A DNA stretch of 64,000 nt from Annulohypoxylon bovei var. microspora (GCA_022836615.1 MU405230.1:1-64000), one strand, 5' to 3'. Shown: positions 22,977 to 37,400, numbered from the stretch's first letter. Numbers and translations: made by a program. Notes: generated by a model from the letters alone, not told the origin.

Positions 22977-24269
22977 ATGTTGGTTTCTCGAGATACGTTG
23001 AAGAGTGGCGGAAGTAGAGAACGGGAACTACCCAAGCGGGATGACTTAAAAGACTACAATTATGCAGTCGCAGGACAGTAAGCCTCACTCCCTACCGTTT
23101 TATTTGTCCTAGTATACTGATATAGTCTTATTGGCAGTGCTGGAACCATGTGCGACGCGGATGGAGAGCTTTTCATCAAGCCGTGCACACAATCCGAAGT
23201 CGAATTCTACGAATCAGCGCACGCACTGCATCCCGATTTTGCAGAACTTATGCCCATGTACATAGGCACTTTATCCCTCAACAGTTCTACCGATCCGGCT
23301 ACGATACACGCGCAAATACCGAGTCTCGTTGAACATGCAGATATCCCCTTTTCTGTGAAAGAGGAAATCCAATCACATCTACACCTTGAGGATCGCACAC
23401 CCGTAATCGAGGAGCCTATTGAAAAACAAATCACCTCTGATAATATTAAATGGATTCCTAACAAAGCGAAGAAGATTGCGACGGACCGGGCGGTAGTGCT
23501 TGAGAACGCTTCCTTTGGCTTTAAGAAGCCTAACATTATGGACGCGAAGTTGGGAATTCGATTGTGGGCTAATGACGCGCCTTTAGAGAAGAAGGCACGG
23601 TTCGACAGAATTACCGCGGAGACAACTCACAAGAAATTCGGGTTTCGCGTGGCGGGAATGAGAGTATACAACGGGTCCACAAACGAATCGGAGTTAGATA
23701 AGGAAGGGTTCAAGATCTATGACAAGGACTGGGGAAGGTGCTCGGTGAACGATACTAACTTAGTCGACTCATGCAGAAAATTCATCTTTAACGAGGCTGC
23801 TGGTATCGATGAGGAGCTTGGCAAGACTGTTGCCGGACTGTTTGCACAAGATCTTCGAAGAGTACAAGAGGTTCTCGAGAATGAGGAAAGTCGGATGTAC
23901 TCTTCTAGCCTGCTCTTTGTCTTTGAGGGCGATGGCGTCGAGCTCAGAGCAGCCATCGAAGAGTTGAAGGCCGATTCTGTTATGCCAGCAGAAATTAAAC
24001 GAGGCGCTACGCGAGGTCCTGTCTCTAACCTTAGAGTGGATAGTGGTATCGGCATGAACGAAGAGGACCTCATTGAATCTACGACACTGGAAGACTTTGA
24101 CGAACTAGAAGACGACTCGGACGAGGAATCAAGTCTTCCAAACATATATTCTGTGAAGCTGATTGACTTCGCACATGCAGCGTGGGAGCCGGGCCAGGGA
24201 CCGGACGAAAATGTGCTTCTTGGCGTCAGGAGTCTCGCGAAGATCTTCGAAGATATGTCGGAGTCATGA
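22977..24269 (+). CDS. Inositol polyphosphate multikinase (Ipk2/Arg82 type, 410 aa, 2 exons)
   Basis: Exons 22977-23077 and 23138-24269; the 60-bp intron (GTAAGC...CAG) splits the conserved AGHAGT segment. Signatures of the IPK family are present: PNIMDAKLG (165-173, inositol-binding PxxxDxKxG), SSLLFVFEGD and IDFAHAAWEPGQGPDENVL near the C-terminus. The family phosphorylates inositol trisphosphate and tetrakisphosphate toward IP5; in yeast, Arg82 also supports arginine-responsive transcription. A distinct acidic insert (DELEDDSDEESS) precedes the IDFAH motif. Without the upstream exon, the open frame would start at 23148 and lose the N-terminal AVAGH region, which supports the spliced start. 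Confidence 0.88.
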
Positions 24270-24953
24270 GACTCTAGTAAGACGGGACCTGAACACGGAA
24301 TAGGTCGTATGGACGACCCGGAAAATACCTAGCATATGCATAACCCATTCCATGACACGGAGTGGATAGAAGAAGACCATACCGGCGTCCGGTGGAGGAC
24401 TGGAGTTTTACCTCTCAAGATACCCATTACTATCACTCCAGCCTTTGGCATTATAGAGAACCACCCCTCGTAGGACTCTTATTTATGATTAATGAAATTT
24501 ATATCTATATCTAAAGTTGTTCTGTACCCTTCAAGATAACGATTGGTGAAATATGATGAATTATATTTCGTATCCGTATATCCTCAAATGTAATAGCTAA
24601 CAAATAGAGAGTCGTTCATTTACCTACCTTTGGCTAGGGGTATGTATGTATGTATAATATGGACTCATTGGTTGAAGTGATTACCCCACGTCTCGTTAAG
24701 TACCTGCATAGCTACTCCTCAGGTACGCGCCATTTTGCCCCGCCGTGGAAGCTGCAGAGAACGGCCTTGGAACCTTGGAAGGGGCTGGGTCCACTTTATT
24801 AGTACTTGGCTCCAACCTTAGCTTCGTAGCTTGGTGTTTAATTTCTTCGTCTTGTCAACATTCGAAAATCAACATTTTAATAATCAACACCTTGAACATC
24901 CCTCGTTTCCTTAGGCACCTCTCTTCTTAGCTTTGGAACGAGCTAATGTAAAG
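24270..24953. other. Intergenic region between tandem kinase and CLP1 genes
   Basis: 684 bases with the 3' flank of the kinase gene and the promoter of CLP1. A short gtatgtatgtata run is at 24641-24654. No gene is seen. Confidence 0.5.
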
Positions 24954-26469
24954 ATGTCGATACCAGGATTAGGGGAGATACCGTCGGCCGTGCGTGTATT
25001 GTTTTGAATCGAATTCCATTATGATTGACTAGCTAATCTTCGAATAGGCCGACCCGACTACATCATCTTCCGCTGCCGCATCGCCAACTACTACAGAGAC
25101 TCTCCAACCTTTCTGGGAATATCGCTTCGAAGTTCCTCACGGCTCCACTCTAGATATTAAGTTACTCTCAGGAACCGCCGAAAAGGATGGTACCGAACTC
25201 GCCCCAAATACACCATACACTTTTACGGCAACGAAGTCCAAGATAAATACCTGGCATGGGTGTACTCTCGAAATAGTTTCTCCCTCCGGAAACTACGATG
25301 CCTACATCTCAGAACCGACGGCAGACGAAACGCCCATGGTCAGCTACTTGAATTTACATTTTAAGCTTGAAGCCATTCGCCTCGCAGCAGAGAAAGCAGG
25401 GCAAATGGGGCCACGAGTGTTGGTCGTCGGACCGCCGAACGCGGGCAAGACAAGCTTAGTAAAGATGCTCACGGGGTGGGCCACACGCATGGGTCGTCAG
25501 CCCCTTGTCGTGAACACAGACTGTCGGGAGGGTATGCTCGCATTGCCGGGTTCGCTAAGCGCCGCCGTATTCGCGACTATCATTGACATAACAACGGATT
25601 GGGGCTGCACGCCAAGCAGTGGGCCAAGCGCCATACCAGTCAAGCTTCCGATCGTGTACAATTACGGGTTAGGGCAGCCCGAGGAAAATGTACGACTTTT
25701 CAAGAGAGTATTAAGCAGGTTAGCCGTAGCGGTAACCTCCCGGCTCGCGGAGGACCCCGATGTAAAGATATCAGGTCTGTTGATCGATACGGGCGGTGTC
25801 AGCGCTTCTAAGGGGGGCTACGACCACATAGCCCACATAGTATCCGAGTTCTCAGTCAACATCGTGATCGTGATAGGTTCGGAGCGTATGGGCAGCGAAA
25901 TACAGAAAAAGTTCGCGGGGCAAAAAACCACCCTAGATGAACCCATCACCGTAGTTAGCCTGGACAAGTCTGGTGGTGTTGTGGAAAGGGACTCGGGATT
26001 TCTGCAGCATGTTTGCGAAGCAGCTATTAGGGAATACTTCTTCGGCAATACGAATACCACGTTAAGCCCATTTACGCAACAAGTCGACTTCTCGGCTGTG
26101 TCAGTTTGGAGAGTTAATGAATGTATGGACATGCCCCGTGTTACTATTTATCGTATGGGCAATTATGCTAATAAACATCTAGCATCCACCTCGACAACAC
26201 AAGAAGATGATATTTATAGCGACGCGATGCTGGAAAAAGTTGAGCCGTCGCTAATGATGCAGAACTGTCTCCTATCAGTTGTCTACGCATCAATCTACGA
26301 CTCGGCAGACACGATCCGCGATTCGAATGTTATGGGTTACGTGTACGTTGCGGACGTTGACGAGAAACGGCAGAAACTTAAGATTCTAGCACCGGTGAAT
26401 GCTCGTTTAGGAGATAGACCTCTCCTTTGGGGAAGCTGGCCGGAACCCATGGTTAGCTTGCTGGGTTAG
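24954..26469 (+). CDS. CLP1: Polynucleotide kinase/mRNA 3'-end processing factor Clp1 (485 aa, 2 exons)
   Basis: Exons 24954-24989 and 25048-26469. The intron of 58 bp begins GTGCGT, has a CTAAT branch site and ends TAG. The N-terminal domain contains ELAPNTPYTFT, TKSKINTWHGCTLEI and TPMVSYLNLHF, all Clp1 hallmarks. The P-loop GPPNAGKTS is at 140-148, followed by the switch-like DTGG region and a C-terminal domain ending near LWGSWPEPMVSLLG. Clp1 is part of the cleavage factor IA complex, which acts in pre-mRNA cleavage and polyadenylation; fungal Clp1 binds ATP but usually lacks kinase activity. The length is near the family norm of about 450-480 aa, with an N-terminal Ala/Ser/Thr-rich extension. 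Confidence 0.94.
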
Positions 26470-29400
26470 GCCTCAAGTTGGGTTTCTTATTACTTGGAGA
26501 TACACAGAGCACTATACTCGTATCGGGTATGCTCTTTGAACACACAAATACCCAACCCGAATCACGTTAGAATGCGAAAGGGGGGGAATGACGAGTAGCA
26601 GGAATAGGGAAAATGGCCCTTGACGAGAAATGAACATGATGATATTAAGTCGAACTCCACAAGAGAGCAGATGGGCAGATGGGTCGACCCGTACGCGAAA
26701 TTGTGTTTGACTCCCAAACATAATTCGATATATTCACACAAGATGCTTGAGAATACCAACACTAAGAAGACGGGACAACTCTAAGAATAACACCAACGAA
26801 CCTGGATTAAAATGGAGCTCACAGCAATAAATTCCGAGGCGGATAGTAAGGTTGGCATTTGCGTGCTATCTGCTGGTACTCCTACATGTTTCTATTCAAG
26901 TAACATTTTGAGCGCCATTGCGGTTTGCTAGGCTTTGATTTACACAGAGCTGATTTGCATACACTGAGGCTATTTGGACATCATCTTGAGCACTGATGGT
27001 TTTACGCGGTTGAAGCTATAACTCTAGATCACCTACCATCAACTTCACCTATTCAAAAGGCATCCAATGATCGGATTACCCATCAACTACCTAGGAATAT
27101 AACCAGCAAAGTATGGGAAAGGATATTTCTAAACTCTCCGATGACTTGAGTTCGGGTTCTATGTGTCATCACTACCTACTAACTCTACTTCGGTGTAGTG
27201 TCTAGCAAATTCTAGTTACTTTTGCGTTATGATAGACGACATCGTATAGCATGACTGTTGTCTCGACTATCAATAAAATAACCAATTAGGACGATTGATG
27301 AAGGATATGAACTGCTTGTCTTTCTCAATATCTTCAATATGTCGAGTTGTGTTGACCAAGAGGGGAATCTATGACCAGAAAACTGCCCCTGAATGATTTT
27401 TAAGTTCTTACATCAAGCTGCCAAGATTGGTACACGTTGACATCGGTTATGAAGCGTAGACTCGGTTCTATATCAAGAGCCGAAGTGACATTGCTTGAGT
27501 AGTTGTCATTGTTTCAAACTGACAAGAGGCTTTTGGCTTCAGCCACGAGGCGAGGTAACACTGTCAAACTCCCTAATACGGCAGTCGATATACTGAAGGT
27601 TCCATCCTTGTGGTGTCCGTCTCCATAGCAATCCAGATGACCTTTCAATACGTCAAGCAAAACTACCTAGGTAATTATTTTATGAATAATGGAAAAAATA
27701 AGTTGACGTGGACGGCAACTCTAGCAGACTGCAAAACCCTTAGGGTGTGAACGTTACATGGTCACAGAACATTAGGTTATTTGGCGATCAAAAGAGATTG
27801 ACATTCAGAAATGGCTGGCAACCATGTGGACTATCTCTTGGCTACATGCTTCCAAATTTCTAATGTTCCCTTATTACCTAGGTATTTTCCGGCAATACGC
27901 GTATATGCACAAGCACACGTATACATAATTTCACAATATGTCTACTATGTAGGACATATATCCCTAGCTCAGGGCAAGGCGTTGCTGAACTGAAGCTCTT
28001 CATGTCGGTCACTTGGCAGAACTGCTATAAGGCTTGGCGTAGACGGAAGTGCAATAGGCGTCCCCATAGAAACTTGGTCATATGTAAGCTAAGGCTTTTG
28101 TACTAGCATCGTTAATCCATGATGTCGGCCGACTCTCCAAATTTACAGCGAGCAATGGTAGTAGTGGAGTTCGGATATCGGATCGTTTAGGCTTCTGAAC
28201 CGTGATGGCTGCCCTGAGATGCTAGATGCTAGACTACATGGGAGGATTTCTCCGTCGATTCAAAGCCCGATACCCACGGAGAATAACATATCTAGAATAG
28301 AAAGAAGCAGGACATGCGGGTAAGGATATTGTTGATACATATGCCTCGGCTGATTGGTGCTCTAATCCCTTTTCTGCGAGTAACAGAGACGATTTCGACT
28401 CTATTCGGTCTTGGTCATAACTCTTCTCGTCCTTCGATTACCAGGTTGGGGCAGTGATTATAAACAAGGTTCTCTCCCGTCTTTTACTACTACGTCAGGG
28501 TTGCAATTGTGACTGCGCTGACTTGCTTGCAGTAGGTAGCTTTCTGCGACTCTGCGAGTATCTCTACGAGCAACGCAGGGGTAGTATGTAGGTATGTGTG
28601 TTTGTAGGTAGGTAGGTAGGTAGGTAGGTAGGTAGAATGGCAGTTTATGATTTAGACACGGCATAGGAAGATGATGCTGAGACAACAATACGTGATGTCT
28701 AACCAATTGTGGCGGGATACCTAACACGGTGTGAGCGCTGTCGAACGTAGCAGAATACAACCTGATTTGAGCGTTATAGTCACATCATGAACAGCTCAAG
28801 TGATCTCCGCGTTCGGGACTTAGCGATGCGACACGATTAATTGACTTTCAGGGCGATGCCACCCTCCGAGCCCCTAGTCTTCGGTCCCTCCCTACTCCGG
28901 CCACGATCAATATAATATTTCTCCTAGGGCAATCTACGTGTTGCAAGGGGAAATCTCTATCCGCCGGGGGAATATTTTCGCTGTACCTACCTATGTAGGT
29001 AGGTATGAATTATAATCGAATATTCATAAGTAATCACTAAGGTTTGAGGATCGTGTAGATCCTTCACTCGCCCCGAAAAGAATCAAAAGTTGAGACGAAG
29101 CGGCATAAAGATCGACCCCATCAGCCCAGCAAGAAAAGAAAAAATTACCCCTGTCTGTCTCTACCGGAAATCTGCACAGTCCAGTCCAGTTCAGGTCATT
29201 CAGGTCACTAATAATCTGCCCCGTCTCTTCTCCACCATTTTTCCTCCGCATTGCGACGCTATCTCCCGTGTGCCACCAGCCCAGATTTTACTCCAACCTC
29301 TTCGACTTTGCTCATTGGAGCTTGACGTGAAGGTCTCCTCGCTATGCTCTCTTCGCAGTCGCCTCCTCCAATTTTCTGCCCCATACCCCTGCAGCAGACT

Positions 29401-29848
29401 AAAAAAGTTACCATCTCTGCAACCAAAGCAGCCAAAGGTCCTTGACAAAAGGATCTCTACTGAGATGTTCCCCCCTTCGCATCATCGGTCGCCCGACCCC
29501 CTTGCTCTTAGACTCGGCCGGCTTACACAATTTTTCCGGATTCCATGCAGTACCGGACTAGGATTCAGTGCAAGGACCCTCCGGTTAAACCCAAGATAGC
29601 AAGAGAGGCGGGGGATACTGACGACGGCGGATTGCTAGTTGAGAATAGCGAATATAGCGTGTCTCCGGGGGAGGAGAGGGACGTAATTCAAGATGACAAA
29701 GTCTAGGCATGTTTTGATTGCGAGAGCCCGTAGCGTTGGCTTAAGAGCAGCCATCGGGGTGACTTTTCTGCTCGCCTTCCTTATCCTCGCCCGTCAGTTG
29801 ACTCAGTTCAGTGACAGTCAGTCGATCGACGAGTTAAAACATACAACC
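26470..29848. other. Gene-free region upstream of the lactonase gene
   Basis: About 3.4 kb. No gene is supported. A GTAG microsatellite is at 28604-28635. An open stretch at 29090-29599 (+) is probably 5' leader or chance: it is rich in Pro, Ser and Arg and has no recognised motif. A potential in-frame upstream start for the lactonase lies at 29693. Confidence 0.5.
28604..28635. repeat. (GTAG)8 microsatellite
   Basis: Eight uninterrupted copies of GTAG. It belongs to the CCTA/TAGG-type repeats seen through the intergenic parts of this window. Confidence 0.9.
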
Positions 29849-31436
29849 ATGTGGAAAGGTATCTTCCCCGCAGGGCTGCTGTCCCTTGGATTAGTTGGTT
29901 CGGCATCCGCTACCCTCCTTTATGTGTCTTCATATGCTGGCACCGTCACGACGCTGCGTCTAACCCTGCCTGACGATGACTGCGTCGACGGCACTGCTGC
30001 TACCCTCGCGACCATCTCCAATTCGACGGGCTGTGGACCGAGTCCGTCCTGGCTCACGCTCGACTATTCCAAAAACATCCTCTTCTGTCTAGACGAGGGA
30101 CTGACCGACCCTTACGGGGGCGTGGCATCCTTTTCCACTAACGATGACGGCACGCTCACCACACTGAATAGGATCGAGGTGATACAAGGCCCCGTTAGCA
30201 TAGCTGAGTTCGGTGTTGGTGGGCACGGACTTGCTATTGCACACTAGTAAGCCAACCCTCTCCCACCTCCTCCGTGTACGGCGAACTCGTTCGGTGGTTC
30301 GCATTCCACTCTCATGTCTTGGCATCACATACAATGTCAAATCATGAACATTCTCTAGATAAAAAGGGTTTCCGTCATCTCTGACCAAGCTGTCCAGTTC
30401 CGGTTCTAGCGTCAGTGTCGTCGGGTTTACCCCCGAGGGCAATCTCACTCTGATGCAGAATGAGACATATACGCTCACGGCACCTGGACCTAACGCTGAC
30501 CGGCAGGAGGCACCGCACCCGCACGAAGCGATATTAGACCCTACCGCGTCGTATGTGTTGGTGCCAGACTTGGGGGCCGATGAAGTGCGTATCTATCAGG
30601 CCGATGCTAGTACCCTCGGGCTGACCCCTATCGCGCCTCTCACTGTGCGGCCCGGGTCTGGTCCGAGACACGGTACATTCTTAGTCACCCCGAAGAAGAC
30701 ATATTTCTACTTGATCTCCGAGCTGGGAAATGCAATTACTGGCTATGAGACTATCTACAATAAGAACAAGACTCTGAGCTTTAATGAGCTGTTCTACATC
30801 CCTACGCACGGCGAGAATATAACTTTGCCAGAAGGGACAGGCGCCGCTGAGATTGTGGTATCGGTGAGTGTAACTTGAAAATCGCTAGTATTTATACCCT
30901 CGGCTAACATGATATGAAGCCTGACGGAAAGTTCTTGATTGCGTCATCTCGCTGGGAGAATTCGTTCAATATCACGAACTTCGACCCTAAGAACAGCACT
31001 GAGATCCTCTCAGACCCACTCATAACTGTGAGTACCTACCTATATTTCGAAATTGCTTACTCCCCTTTCTTCTCACGTGCTTCTTTTGTTGCTCCTTGGC
31101 TGAAGTCTCGTGAACCCACGAGACCCATCTCTTTCCGCATATATGTACATACAGTATTAGATTACTGACTCGCGAACGTCACAGTACTCTATCGACCACG
31201 CCACTGGCAAACTAACTAAAGTCCAAGAGTTCCCCGCCGGCGGCAGTGGGCCGAGGCACTTCTCCATTAATGCGGACGGCACCATCGTAGCCGTGGCGCT
31301 GCAAGCGGATGGCCGCGTCGTCCTCATCAAACGCAATGTCAAGACGGGCAAGTTCGAGGATTATCTCGCGTACGCGGATATCGAAGGCGAGCTGACAGCG
31401 GTCATCTTCCGCGAAGAGTATCCTACCGCCTATTAA
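29849..31436 (+). CDS. Secreted lactonase-family beta-propeller protein (407 aa, 4 exons)
   Basis: Exons 29849-30246, 30398-30863, 30920-31027 and 31185-31436; introns of 151, 56 and 157 bp keep the frame. The ATG at 29849 gives a clean signal peptide (MWKGIFPAGLLSLGLVGSASA, then TLLYVSSYAG). Blade motifs typical of the 6-phosphogluconolactonase/muconate-cyclase-like propeller follow: PSWLTLDYSKN, GGHGLAIAHYSGSSVS, HPHEAILDP, VPDLGADEVRIYQ, GSGPRHGTF, SGPRHFSINADG. Several N-glycosylation sequons (NST, NET, NIT) suit a secreted protein. The substrate is unknown; fungal relatives are usually named only by fold. An in-frame upstream ATG at 29693 would add 52 residues with another hydrophobic stretch, which I consider less likely. 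Confidence 0.85.
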
Positions 31437-34400
31437 ATTCACAAATAGAGTCTAGACTGCAACTTTAGATTACGTGTTAGATAGGATATGTGTACATATT
31501 TACGTCGTACGACTCATAAATAAACTAGCCCCATTTTGCGGACAAATCTTTTCCTCGCAAATCAACATCGTGAAGCAAATCTGAGTGGTCGATATACCCC
31601 TGGCACGAATGGTAACGATACATGTAAGATTAGGCATGTATAATGAAACCAGGTATAATGAAATATACCTGGTCCTAAGATCATGTGGTAAGCTCACCGA
31701 GCGAACCCCCCTGAAGCGCTCCAAACCCCCCGGAGCCTCATCCACGAGCTTGAGGGGCGACGCAAACTTGTGTCGGAGCCTCTGCGGGGTTCAAGCCAGT
31801 AGCTCGCACGATATAAATTGGGAGGAGCAGCAGTACGGTGCGGGGGAAGGGGGAATTTAATATACATAGACACGTATGTAAGCTCTCTGAAGTTTGGTAA
31901 GCAAGGAAGGAGAGGTTTTTGGTGGTATGTACCTAGGAAGGTAAATAAATGAAATCGCCACTGGTGAGATTATTCTCGGGGACGAAAATAGAAACCCAGC
32001 ATTCGTCTTCCGGGATACATGGCCTGGTCTAGCTAGAGCCTCTGCGGAAAAAGTGTGACCCTAGGACGGCGTACGTAACTCCTTTATGACGATGGAATTA
32101 AGGTAATGTGCCCTGCGTATGGAAAATTGTTGATCAGGGGCGAGGACGTTTACGTAGATTCGTAATCCGTGTCATCGACCTCATCATGATTCTCCTTACG
32201 GTAAGAAGACAACGACGGAGATGCTTGGCAAGCCCGTTTCTGGAACAGGATACGGGAGATCGACAGCACTGACAGGCAGTTTGGATGTATCAGGGTCATG
32301 ATTGCGGAGTACCCTCCGCCAAAGGACATCATTCTTCTTGCGATGGAGCTGAACCAGGAAATTTGGGATTCGCGTAATATGTATATTAGCATCGCAGGAG
32401 TACATCCTGTATGACTTACAGCTTGGCCCACACCGGAGTAGTGACCTGGTCACATCTGAAGATGGTGGACTGCGGCGCTCGGTAACGGTACCATAAAAGC
32501 TTGACATGTAGGTCTGTAGCGGGCTGGTACGACGTAACGAACTTTTTTTCTACAGGGCAAGAAATAGTACACATATGTCTCAGGTGAGTGTAAAAAGGGG
32601 GGCTACTCGATCTGGATGTTGCGGAATGCCGTTCTGGGTCCGATGATTAATCCGAACTGCTCGACTCGTCAAGGACTTCTTCGTCTAGACTCGGATCGTG
32701 TGCTTTTTCTCGGAGAGGAATCTCGTTGAACGTCAGGCATGATACCGACGTTACACTCGTTTAGTAGTCTCTGCCCAAAAGCGCACGGCCTCTCTCGATT
32801 TTTTTTTTCATCTTGCGCGTCATTCTTTGCATATGTCGGAGGCGGCAGCTATCAGGATCGTGCCTCTCTTATTCTTTCTTATTTTACTTCTGTTTTCTAG
32901 GGAAGCGTCGAGATGGGGTCTCGTCCTCGAAGCTGGTTGGCGGAGCCGAGGGAGACGTCCTCTTGGTACACAGCCTCATAGGCAGGTAGGTTATGGGAGA
33001 GGGTCTATCCCTATTCTAAAATCTCAAAAATACTACCCCGAACCGAGCTTGCCCATGTCATACCGCCTGTAGCTCGCGCATGCGGGGTCTGGGGGCTGGC
33101 AGCGAGGCAAGCATGGGCTAGCGAGAGTGCGAGCAGGCTGAGTAGATGCACGGGAGATCTGGTCGGTCGATCATCAAAGAGGATGTGACATTTTTACGAT
33201 GTCATACATAATAGGACTTTGTTGAATACCGTATTACAAGGTTACCTAGTTATCCCCTGTCGGAAAGCTGGCTGGGAACGTAGGAAGCGATGTGGTTGGA
33301 GACCGTAGGCGGCACCTCTCTATAGCGAAGTCTAAGTCTGCCGGCAGCGGAACGACTCCGAGCGGCTGGGCAGGTTTAGTAAACTCGCGAGCATGGGGAA
33401 GCATTGAAGTTATCGTAAGCTCTAACAGACGTTGGAGCAGTCTCGTCATAGGCCGGCGACGTTATGAGTGCAACCGAAAGCCCACTCTGATAGATTAGTA
33501 CGTGTCTTGGCATCGAGGACAAGAAGTTGAGTTAGTATGAGAAAGTAAGTAGAGATATCTAATACTACATACGTATAAGCAGAGGTGGTAACGGTGGCTA
33601 CCGGCTGACCGGGGCTGTGGAAATAATAACAAAACTTCGAGCAATATAAGTTCTGTTATTAATCTCCTTGGACACGGAAACTGTCTGTTCTGGGCGCGTG
33701 ACTAAGGTAAAAGTTCCATTGCGGGAGCGATAGAGTACTGATACAACCCCCCATATGATCTACTTCACTGACAAGAAGGAGATTTCCGAACGTTACCCTG
33801 ATGAGGTTCGAGGTCTAGTTAGTATTTCTTATTGTAACGAAATGGTACGACTGTATACGTACGCATTAAAAAAGATTGTTTTGAGTTATTCTCATACCAC
33901 GAGACCCTCTCTATCATCATATAACTAGGTACCTAAAGATGACAGGTACCACGAAGGTTAAAGGGTGTGCTGGTTGGATGGCAGAATGGTTGAAGCTGAA
34001 TCAAGGTATGTAATAATAACCACCATAATATCTAATCTTAAATCTCAAACTGGCCTTCTCAGCCTGCGGGAAAGCCAACGTGTCTGAGACATCCTTTCCC
34101 CGCAGAAATGATCTACTATGTTCGGACGGCTTTGGTTGATGCTAAACCTATTCCGAGCTTATAAGTGAGGATTAAGTGTAAGGATATTGCCCTCTAGGAA
34201 TTGGACTACGCCGCGGCTTTGGCGCAAGGATGCCACGTTTTAATCACTCCCATACTTCCACCACTATCACTCACTATTCGGCCCGTTGGAAGGCTTTGAT
34301 CATGCAGGTCACCGTCGATACCAACAGCCGGTGAAGTAGTCATCCCACGCACTAGGCCTCGGAAGATAGCTGGGTAAGTATGTTAAACGTGGGAGACGAT

Positions 34401-37400
34401 GGGTTTCAGTTTGATCAATGCTGGCGCTGGACCAAAACCGGGCTCATTTCTTGAGTCTTCCAGAACATTGCTGGATCTTCGCTCCTGCTGTAGTAATCCG
34501 CAGTCTGCCTGAAGAGCACGGTCCACTGTTTAGATGAAGTTCGTCCCGTGTGGAGAAAGTCTTCCAAGGTCAGCCTCGTAGCTTTTTCCTGTATAGAGGG
34601 CATGGGGTGAAAGCGCAGCCTGGTAGCGAGAAGTGATCGTCTAGTTCCTCCTGCGCTAGCGGAGCGACAGCGAAGAAGTACGGTACCCCAGGTTGTCGGC
34701 CGTAAAAGAACTGAAGGGTCTTCCAGAAAGGAAGGTCAGCTACCTTCACTAATAGAGATAGTCATCCGCTTTTATATTGATGTCGCAGAACAGCGGTGGT
34801 AAACCGGCTCTCGTGACTTAAGCGAGACGATGTAAGCAAATCGCTAAATGACAACCAAGGCCCTTCGTCAAGTCGTCATATAGAAGTTGGAGCATCTTTC
34901 ACGTGTCCCCAGGTAGATTAATAAGTTAGCGAACGGCGAAGCCTGGCTGATGGTTTGGCCACAGCATCGTCAACCAATGGTGGGTTATCATTTACATGAG
35001 GAGGTAGGTATGGTCATTTCGGAGTTTGACTTGTCCTTGATGGGTTCTGGGGCACGTAGTGACTAGTCGGATCAGTTGGATATGGTATAGTATGTTATAG
35101 TCTAGTATAATCTAGTATAGTATAGTATACGAGGTGTGTCTCATCTCCTTTAGGAATGCACGTCTAAGCATTCTCGAATGTTGTGAGACTCTTTATGGAA
35201 GTGACTCTGGAGGTAAATCTGTAGAAGTGGAGAAATTGGGTTGGTTTTTAATACCTCGGCCGAGTAGTGTGAAGATCGACTGAGTTGATAGACTAAGACT
35301 AGGTAATTAGTGTTATTCCATAGATGCGTTCTAGCCGTGGCTATTATCTGCTTAAATCGAAGTCATACAGAGAAATACAAACCACACAACGGCTTCGAAA
35401 TGAGAAGTTTTAGCAGACTGATAAATACGTAGGGTAGGTATGCAATGTACTATGGTCAACTAATGACTGTGACTGCATGTATCTCGCATGCTCGTGTGCC
35501 GAATCCTGGGCATGGGCATTCTGAAGATGGGGACTGGGGGGTAACAAGGGTCATCTCTTCAGGTACCTAGAACTAAAATAATATGACTTGTAAGACTGCA
35601 GGTGTATCTCAAGTATCTCCGCAGTGGCAAACGGCACTCCAAATCAGATAGGTAAGGGTCCAAAGCCGACTTCGTGTATCCCGTGCATCCCGTGCAGCCT
35701 ACGCGTATATCCCATGTATCCCATGGATATAATTACAGCACATAACTTGGAGTACCAAGCTAGGCCAGACAGGTATGAAAAAAATTTAATATACGAATAT
35801 AGAAGATGCGGCTAGGCATCTACTTGACTTCCTACTTTAGACGTTTGTTTCAGTATCTCTCATATTTAGAATAGAATACAAGCGCCTATGCAAGTTCTTG
35901 CATAATCAGTATTTACCTGCGCGGCCTGCGTAACTTAAGAAGTATGAGATAAAACGGTTAGTGTCTACTCTGTAACGATTGCTTCCGTTCCGTGGCAGCT
36001 TCTTCCTCTGGTAGGGCTAGTAGCGCTAAAGCTAACCGAACTTTTAGTATGAAAGTATCCTAGTGATCTGAACAATTAAGCAACCGCTGTGGAGTAGCTT
36101 GTGTAGCCCCCAACCTACCAATTGCGGACCTAACCCAAGCAGTTAGCTAATAGCAATTGCGCCCACCTTTGAGATTCTTCCCCTGTTCAAAATATTCAAA
36201 CTTCTTTGTAGAATCCTACATCGACCTGCTCGACTACGGAAATTTTCATATTCCCTTTCATCCGAGCCCTTGTCGCAACCCGCAGGACCCCAGATCCCAT
36301 CTCCAAAATTCCATCCTACGTACTTTTGTACCTTAGGTACTTATCTTACTTACACTACATACCTGGGTACTCGTGGTGCAAGTTAAAGCGAAGCCTATAG
36401 AGATATACTACCTTAGTGGTATACCTTTATACTGACCCCTCATCGGCTTCAGTTTGAATGCCTCTAGCGCATAATACAAGAGTCATATCTCCAAAAGATA
36501 CCTCGAGGTTTACATAACACCATCGGTAATCTATCTCGAAGAGTATATCCCGATTTTCGAATCGTCCGATGTTTTATACTATTCATGGAACGGCCCTGGC
36601 CTTAGCCAATGCGCTGGGCTTCTAAACCCCGTTATTATCAGCGCTTTGGTCGGTATCAGATCACAGGTGTTAAGTATCACCTGTGGTAGAAATTCCATCC
36701 TCTTTCGATCTCTCTCTTTGCCTCTCTACATATGTAGTATAGGGCATGGCAAAGAGTGGATGTATGGTATGTATGATGCATGATCTCCGCTGTCAGGGCT
36801 TGCCTGTTCGCACGAGGCATTACGAACTTGTATCACCATGAATAACCTGTTTATACGGAAGATGTATATCCTGAAAACCGGTTGGTTGGTAGGTATGCAA
36901 GTTCTGAACGGCTGAACGATCAAATTGCGTACAATACTGTACCGCAAGCTTCCAGAAGATGGGCTCCAATCATGGGGAGACGTGACCGGGTAGGGATGGA
37001 ACCCTTGCCTTGTTGCAACGTCCCGCTCTATTGCTGTACTGGGTACCTTTTGACGACACTGCGCCTAAACCACGATGGGAAGCAGTTTTCTGGGGTTTAC
37101 AGCTGGCTGGCCTATGCTGGCCCCTCTAGGCGAGCTGGGATTAAATGCTAGGGGCTCAACGAATCTGCGCCTGCGCCGCTTCTGCAGGTGTGTACCATGT
37201 GGAGGGAGAGACATAACCGTCAAATCTTCCCATATTTCCCACGGTTTCCGTCTTAATACATGATAAGCTCGTTCCCGTGCCTTGCAGTTCGGATACCCTC
37301 TCGTCATTTTTTTGTCCGAATCTTTGTCCCTGCACGGCGTCTTGGGTAAATACTTCCTCGCCGAAGTCGTATGCTTCTCTTGGTCCCGGTTACACGGCTT

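Noticed and set aside
29090..29599. 169-codon plus-strand frame upstream of the lactonase gene
   Set aside because: Pro/Ser/Arg-rich, with no recognised motif and no splice link in frame to the lactonase exon; more likely leader or chance.
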